Assembly: GCF_001665875.1 (NCBI RefSeq)
Contig: NZ_LZTA01000096.1
Coordinates: 1 to 35,753 of the forward strand
Reading direction: 5' to 3'
DNA: 35,753 nt
DNA from: Mycobacterium sp. 852002-40037_SCH5390672
GTDB taxonomy: Bacteria; Actinomycetota; Actinomycetes; Mycobacteriales; Mycobacteriaceae
In this document: one piece after another, positions 31,590 to 35,753 of the stretch
Layout of the letters: every line of letters starts with the position of its first letter
Position numbering within the stretch: the stretch's first letter is position 1
Notes under the pieces: generated by a model
Databases searched by the model: none
What the model was told of the DNA's origin: nothing
The model's input: only the letters and a program-made list of their open reading frames with translations
Made by a program: the position numbers and the translations under genes

Positions 31590-31628
31590 ACGGTGGGGCA
31601 GATGCGCCGAGCGTGTGTGCCCCACCGT
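31590..31628 (+). other. mRNA hairpin between esxC and espG2
   Basis: An 11-base perfect inverted repeat (31590-31600 with 31618-31628) around a 17-base loop, starting 28 bases after the esxC stop. No U run follows, so it may be a partial terminator or an RNA-stabilising stem that lets PE/PPE/Esx messages exceed those of the machine genes. Confidence 0.5.
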
Positions 31629-31677
31629 TGGTGTCTTATCCACCGGTCGGGGATTCGCTGAGTGAGGGCAAGGCGAC

Positions 31678-32508
31678 ATGCTGACAACGACGGTCGATGG
31701 TTTATGGGTGTTGCAGGCGGTCACCGGGGTGGAGCAAACGTGCCCCGAGCTGGGATTGCGGCCGATGCTGCCGCGCCTGGACACCCCGGAGCGCGCGAGG
31801 AGCCACCCCGCGGCCGCCGAGTTGGTGGCCGCCGGTGCGCTCGATGAGGCCGGCAACGTCGACCCGATGATCCGTGAGTGGCTGACGGTCCTGTTGCGGC
31901 GCGACCTGGGGCTGCTGGTGATGATCGGGGTTCCGGGCCGCGAGCCGACGCGTGCATCTATCTGCCGCTTCGCGACGTGGTGGGTTGTTTTGGAACGCCA
32001 TGGCGACCTGGTGCGGTTGTATCCCGCCGGTACCGCCCACAATGAAGCATCGGCCAGGGACCTCGTGGTCGGGCAGATCGAGCGGCTGTGCGGGGTGGCC
32101 GAGGCGGCGCCGCTACGGCCGGTCACACTGGATACCGAGCAGTTACTGAATTCCGTTCGTGACACCGCCAGCCTGCGATCGTTCCTGCTCGAACAGCGCC
32201 TCGACGCCGACCAGCTGCAGATGGTCCTCACGGCCGCCGATCCCGCGCGGTCTGCACACGCCAACATCGTGGGGCTGCAGGCCGGTGTTGGGCCGGACGA
32301 ATTGGCGCGGATAGCCGTCGGCGATTCGACGGTGTCCATCGTCGACACCCCGGCGGGCCGGATCTGCATCGAGAGCGTCACCTCGGGCCAGCGCCAGTAC
32401 CAGATTCTCTCGCCCGGATCGCGCACCGACATCGGCGGAGCGATTCAACGGCTCATCCGCCGGTTGCCCGCAGGCGACGAGTGGCACTCGTATCGGCGAG
32501 TGGTGTGA
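31678..32508 (+). CDS. espG2: ESX-2 secretion chaperone EspG2
   Basis: A 276-residue cytosolic chaperone. EspG proteins bind the tip of PE/PPE dimers and deliver them to the matching ESX channel. The start Met-Leu-Thr-Thr-Thr-Val-Asp-Gly-Leu-Trp-Val-Leu-Gln and the end Trp-His-Ser-Tyr-Arg-Arg-Val-Val match the ESX-2 version, and the length is identical to the M. tuberculosis protein. It sits after esxC, as in ESX-2 loci. Its presence suggests that PE36/PPE69 are still handled by their own chaperone. Confidence 0.93.
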   Translation: MLTTTVDGLWVLQAVTGVEQTCPELGLRPMLPRLDTPERARSHPAAAELVAAGALDEAGNVDPMIREWLTVLLRRDLGLLVMIGVPGREPTRASICRFATWWVVLERHGDLVRLYPAGTAHNEASARDLVVGQIERLCGVAEAAPLRPVTLDTEQLLNSVRDTASLRSFLLEQRLDADQLQMVLTAADPARSAHANIVGLQAGVGPDELARIAVGDSTVSIVDTPAGRICIESVTSGQRQYQILSPGSRTDIGGAIQRLIRRLPAGDEWHSYRRVV

Positions 32509-32624
32509 CGGTGCGCGGAAGCGAACTGATGAAAGTAACCTTAGATAACCAAAGTCTTGGAATAGCAACGCCTGTCGTACTTGAAAGGTTTCTGAACGGG
32601 TAAACGCGGTATCGCCAACCGTGT

Positions 32625-32630
32625 TAGCAT
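32625..32630 (+). promoter_or_regulatory. Leaderless-type -10 element (TAGCAT) inside the ESX-2 cluster
   Basis: TAGCAT ends six bases before GTG 32637, with no ribosome site, in a 128-base AT-richer gap after espG2. It implies a second transcript for the MinD-like gene, eccD2 and mycP2. Confidence 0.5.
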
Positions 32631-32636
32631 CGCGTC

Positions 32637-33662
32637 GTGACGAGCCCTTGGAATGACCCGAATATGTCGGACGAAGGAGCGCTCAGACGGGGGGATCCGT
32701 CAGGGGCCAGCAACTTCCCGGATTCGGTATCGGACACGATGCGTATTACCGATCTGGCCGCGCCGCGGAAAATTCCTCCAGGGTCGGGCTGGCGGAAATT
32801 TATTTACTCCATATCATTTCATAAAATCAATCCCGGTGAGTCCCCACGCGAACGGCACTACCGCGATTTGCAAAATCGCATCCGGCGGCATATTCGACGG
32901 CAATACGTCATCACCGTGGTCTCCGGCAAGGGCGGCGTGGGCGTCACGACGCTCGTCGCCTGCCTCGGGGGTGTGTTCCGGGAATGCCGCCCGCAGAACG
33001 TGATTGCGATCGACGCCGTCCCCGGCTTCGGGACGCTGGCCGATCGCATTGACGAGTCCCCACCCGGCGATTACACCGCCATCATCAACGACACCGATGT
33101 CCAGGGCTACGCGGATATTCGAGAACATCTGGGCCAGAACGTCATTGGCCTGGACGTCTTGGCCGGTAACCGGACTTCCGACCAGCCCCGGCCGTTGGTA
33201 CCCGCGATGTTTTCCGGGGTGCTGTCGCGCCTGCGGCGCACCCACACGGTGATGATCGTCGACACCTCTCCCGATCTCGAACACGAGGTGATGAAGCCGG
33301 TACTCGAGAACACCGACACCCTCGTGTTCGTCTCCGGCATCACCGCGGACCGGTCACGTCCGGTGCTGCGGGCGGTGGATTACCTGCGGTCGCAGGGTTA
33401 CCACGAGTTGGTCTCGCGCAGCACCGTGATTGTGAACCACACCGACCAGATCACCGACAAGGACGCGTTGGCGTACTTGACCGAACGGTTCACCAAGGTT
33501 GGGGCAACGGTCGAAGTGCTGCCGTTTGATCCCCACCTCGCAAAAGGTGGCATCATCGATACGGTTCACGAATTGAAAAAGAAGTCGCGATTGCGCCTCT
33601 TTGAAATCACCGCCGGGCTGGCGGACAAATATATTCCTGACGCCGAGCGGTCGGTGCCGTGA
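32637..33662 (+). CDS. ESX-2 MinD/ParA-like ATPase (Rv3888c ortholog) with altered P-loop
   Basis: A 341-residue SIMIBI-type P-loop protein found in ESX-2 loci between espG2 and eccD2. The first 85 residues are hydrophilic with a basic segment (Arg-Ile-Arg-Arg-His-Ile-Arg-Arg). The P-loop is Gly-Lys-Gly-Gly-Val-Gly-Val-Thr-Thr at 97-105. The signature Lys98 is present but the usual second lysine of Gly-Lys-Thr is Val103. As recalled, the M. tuberculosis protein also lacks it. The switch segment Asp-Thr-Ser-Pro-Asp is present. It may bind but poorly hydrolyse nucleotide. The GTG start is leaderless-type; the stop overlaps eccD2 by four bases. Confidence 0.92.
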   Translation: MTSPWNDPNMSDEGALRRGDPSGASNFPDSVSDTMRITDLAAPRKIPPGSGWRKFIYSISFHKINPGESPRERHYRDLQNRIRRHIRRQYVITVVSGKGGVGVTTLVACLGGVFRECRPQNVIAIDAVPGFGTLADRIDESPPGDYTAIINDTDVQGYADIREHLGQNVIGLDVLAGNRTSDQPRPLVPAMFSGVLSRLRRTHTVMIVDTSPDLEHEVMKPVLENTDTLVFVSGITADRSRPVLRAVDYLRSQGYHELVSRSTVIVNHTDQITDKDALAYLTERFTKVGATVEVLPFDPHLAKGGIIDTVHELKKKSRLRLFEITAGLADKYIPDAERSVP

Positions 33663-35188
33663 CAGCGCCGCATAAGGTTGCTTTCCCGGCGCGTTGTGCG
33701 GTCAACATTTCTTACGAGAAGCATCTGTGTTCCCAGGTATTCCCCGCCGGAATTCCGATGGAGGGATTCTTCGAGGGAATGGTCGAGCTATTCGATGCCG
33801 ACCTGAAGCGCAAAGGCTTTGAGGGCATCGCATTGCCCGCCGGCAGCTACGAACTCCACAAGATCAACGGCGTTCGGCTCGATATCAATAAAAGCCTCGA
33901 CGAGCTGGGCGTCCAGGACGGCGACACCCTGGTACTGGTGCCCAGGGTGGACGGAGAGTCGTTCGAACCGCAATACGAGTCGCTGTCCACGGGGTTGGCC
34001 GCCATGGGCAAGTGGCTGGGCCGCGACGGTGGCGACCGGATGTTCGCGCCGGTGACGCCGCTGACGGCCGCGCACACCGCGGTCGCGGTGATCGCGATGG
34101 CGGTCGGAGTCGTGGTGGCGCTGACCCTGCGGGCGCGGACATTCACCGACGGTCCCATCCCGGCGGCGGTGGCGGGTGCCGTCGGTGTGCTGCTGGTGGT
34201 CGCGACGCTGGTGGTGCGAAGCGGGTGGCGGGAGCGGCGCGACCTGTTCAGCGGGTTCGCGTGGCTGGCGGTGTTGTCGCTGGCTGCCGCCGGTGCCTGC
34301 GCGCCGCCGGGTGTGCTCGGCGCGGCGCATGGGCTGATCGGTGCCGTCGTGGTGATCCTGGGCGCCGTCGCCATCGGGGTGACCGCGCGAAACCGTTGGC
34401 AGACCGCGGTGGTCACCGCGGTGGTGACGGTCTGCGGGATCCTGGCCGCCGTTGCCGCCGTCCGGATGTTCCGACCGGCTTCGGCCCAGGTGCTGGCGGT
34501 CTGCGTGTTGGTGGGATTGCTTGTCCTGGTCCGGATGGCCCCCCTGATCGCGTTGTGGGTGGCGCGGGTCAGACCGCCGCATTTCGGCTCGATCACGGGC
34601 CGGGACCTGTTCGCGCGGCGCGAGGGGATGCCCGTCGACACGGTGTCTCCGGTCAGCGAGGACGACTCCGAGGACGAGGACAACGAACTGACCGACATCA
34701 GCGCGCGCGGCGCCGCGATCGCGGCCTCGGCGCGATTGGTCAATGCGGTCCAGGTAGGTCTGTGCGTCGGAGTGTCGATAGTGCTGCCCGCCGCGGTATG
34801 GGGCGTGTTGACGCCAGGGCGCCAGTGGGCATGGTTGGCGCTGGTGGTCGCCGGGCTCGTGGTGGGCATCTTTCTCACCCAGGGACGCGGATTCGCCGCC
34901 AAATATCAGGCCATCGCGCTCGTGTGCGGGGCCTCGGCTGCGGTGTGCGCGGGCGTGGTCAAATACGCCGCCGCCGCGCCGAAAGACGCTATGACCGGAC
35001 TGGTGTGGCCGGTCGTGGTGGTGGCGACGTTCGCAGCATTGGGTTTGGCCGCAGCACTTTTGGTGCCGGCCATGAGGTTCAGGCCATTCATCCGCTTGAC
35101 CGTGGAATGGGTGGAAGTGCTCGCGTTCATCGTCTTGTTGCCAGCGGCGGCGGCCTTGGGAGGGCTCTTCACGTGGATTCGCCACTGA
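33659..35188 (+). CDS. eccD2: ESX-2 membrane channel component EccD2
   Basis: A 509-residue protein of the EccD family, which forms the central membrane barrel of type VII secretion. Residues 1-95 are the cytosolic ubiquitin-like domain (Leu-Asp-Ile-Asn-Lys-Ser-Leu-Asp-Glu-Leu-Gly-Val then Gly-Asp-Thr-Leu-Val-Leu-Val-Pro). About eleven hydrophobic helices follow, with an acidic cytosolic loop (Glu-Asp-Asp-Ser-Glu-Asp-Glu-Asp) near 340. GTG 33659 overlaps the upstream stop (GTGA). Its 3' end overlaps mycP2 by 16 bases. It needs EccB, EccC and EccE to assemble; those genes are not in the window. Confidence 0.95.
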   Translation: MTAPHKVAFPARCAVNISYEKHLCSQVFPAGIPMEGFFEGMVELFDADLKRKGFEGIALPAGSYELHKINGVRLDINKSLDELGVQDGDTLVLVPRVDGESFEPQYESLSTGLAAMGKWLGRDGGDRMFAPVTPLTAAHTAVAVIAMAVGVVVALTLRARTFTDGPIPAAVAGAVGVLLVVATLVVRSGWRERRDLFSGFAWLAVLSLAAAGACAPPGVLGAAHGLIGAVVVILGAVAIGVTARNRWQTAVVTAVVTVCGILAAVAAVRMFRPASAQVLAVCVLVGLLVLVRMAPLIALWVARVRPPHFGSITGRDLFARREGMPVDTVSPVSEDDSEDEDNELTDISARGAAIAASARLVNAVQVGLCVGVSIVLPAAVWGVLTPGRQWAWLALVVAGLVVGIFLTQGRGFAAKYQAIALVCGASAAVCAGVVKYAAAAPKDAMTGLVWPVVVVATFAALGLAAALLVPAMRFRPFIRLTVEWVEVLAFIVLLPAAAALGGLFTWIRH

Positions 35189-35701
35189 GAAGGACGGCGG
35201 TGGTCACCGCCACCGTCACCCTGGTCGCGTTATCAGCCAATATCCCTGCCGCACTTGCCATTACACCGCCGTCGGTGGATCCGGGCATGGTGCCGCCGGA
35301 CGGGCCACCACGATCCGACCAGCCGATGCGCCGCGCCAACAGCTGCTCGACCCCGATCACGGTGAGAAACCCCGATGTGGCCCAAATGGCCCCGGGTTTC
35401 AACCTGCTCAACATCACGAAGGCATGGCAATACAGCACCGGCAACGGCGTGCCGGTCGCGGTCATCGACACCGGGGTGACCCCAAACCCGCGGCTACCGG
35501 TGGTGCCCGGTGGCGACTACATCATGGGTGAGGACGGCCTCTCGGATTGCGACGCCCACGGCACGATCGTCAGCTCGATCATCGGCGCTGCGCCCCAAGG
35601 TATTTTGCCGATGCCGCGGCCGATGCCCGCCACCCCGGCGTTCCCTCCGCCGGCCGGTCCGCCACCGGTCACGGGTGCGCCGCCCCCGCCGGTCGAGGTG
35701 C
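35173..35701 (+). CDS. mycP2: Mycosin MycP2, 5' part only
   Basis: The first 176 or so residues of a subtilisin-like membrane-anchored protease needed for ESX function; the full length is normally about 550. GTG 35173 starts 16 bases inside eccD2 and gives a signal peptide (Arg-Arg then a hydrophobic run to Ala-Leu-Ala). The catalytic Asp is Asp99 in Val-Ile-Asp-Thr-Gly-Val and the catalytic His is His129 in Asp-Ala-His-Gly-Thr. A proline-rich loop follows; the catalytic Ser lies beyond the break. The real sequence stops at 35701, and the apparent further codons (Val-Ser-Tyr-Thr-His-Leu-Thr-Leu-Pro-Thr) are translated adapter. Confidence 0.92.
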
Positions 35702-35753
35702 CTGTCTCTTATACACATCTGACGCTGCCGACGATCGCATAAGTGTAGAGACC
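35702..35753. other. Nextera/Tn5 adapter sequence left on the contig end
   Basis: 35702-35720 is CTGTCTCTTATACACATCT, the Tn5 mosaic end as used in Nextera libraries. 35721-35734 is GACGCTGCCGACGA, the read-1 side adapter. Eight index-like bases follow (35735-35742), then GTGTAGA. The final GACC departs from the expected primer. This is not genomic DNA. Confidence 0.97.

Noticed and set aside
33788..35185. 465-codon open frame on the minus strand opposite eccD2
   Set aside because: It mirrors the GC-rich third-position pattern of eccD2, has a His/Arg/Gln-rich nonsense composition and no domain. eccD2 is clearly the gene.
34012..35742. A single 576-codon frame joining eccD2 antisense-like sequence to mycP2
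   Set aside because: Only the part from GTG 35173 is real mycosin. The upstream part is eccD2 read in the wrong frame and the last codons are adapter.
1..35753. CRISPR arrays, tRNA or rRNA genes, insertion sequences, prophage genes
   Set aside because: No regularly spaced direct repeats, no tRNA-like cloverleaf or rRNA core, and no transposase, integrase or phage protein was recognised in either strand.

Overview
This window is high-GC DNA of a Mycobacterium, probably a slow grower. The evidence is a complete run of ESX-2 genes (PE36, PPE69, esxD, esxC, espG2, a MinD-like ATPase, eccD2, mycP2), a mycolic acid cyclopropane synthase, a WS/DGAT acyltransferase, a PhoY-type PhoU, an Eis-family acetyltransferase, a PrrB-like sensor kinase and an F420-dependent LLM oxidoreductase. 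The species cannot be named from this alone. Both ends look like assembly ends. Positions 1-289 form a fold-back with perfect 77-base inverted arms, and the last 52 bases are Nextera/Tn5 adapter, so the window is probably one whole short-read contig.

Positions 1-9700 hold mostly small metabolic and stress genes. On the minus strand are a formate/nitrite transporter tail, a WS/DGAT enzyme, PhoU, an MHS-family symporter and a hemerythrin. On the plus strand are a cyclopropane synthase, two abutting gene remnants (an MFS tail and an alcohol dehydrogenase tail), a small secreted protein and a VOC protein. Next come a YdeI-like/SCO6745-like pair and a NUDIX hydrolase.

Positions 9700-18700 hold a haloacid dehalogenase, a mycobacterial-type SAM methyltransferase and a large PLP-dependent amino acid decarboxylase of the Rv2531c type. 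A PadR regulator follows, divergent from a SnoaL-like/LLM oxidoreductase operon with palindromic operator candidates between them. An MFS exporter and an HdeA-like lipoprotein followed by a strong hairpin end the region.

Positions 18900-29050 hold a nitrate/sulfonate-type ABC importer operon (ATPase, lipoprotein, and a permease apparently starting at CTG), a lipoprotein alpha/beta hydrolase, a membrane class III nucleotidyl cyclase and an Eis-like acetyltransferase. Then come a cysteine-rich secreted protein, a TetR-acyl-CoA dehydrogenase operon, an orphan PrrB-like kinase whose best-supported start is ATT, and a VOC protein.

Positions 29240-35701 are the ESX-2 type VII secretion genes, in the same order as in M. 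tuberculosis but without eccB2 and eccC2 in front of PE36. A promoter-like element lies upstream of PE36, a hairpin lies between esxC and espG2, and a leaderless-type promoter precedes the MinD-like gene. mycP2 is cut by the contig end. A recurring theme is leaderless start architecture: at least five genes have a TAnnnT hexamer exactly six bases before the start codon.
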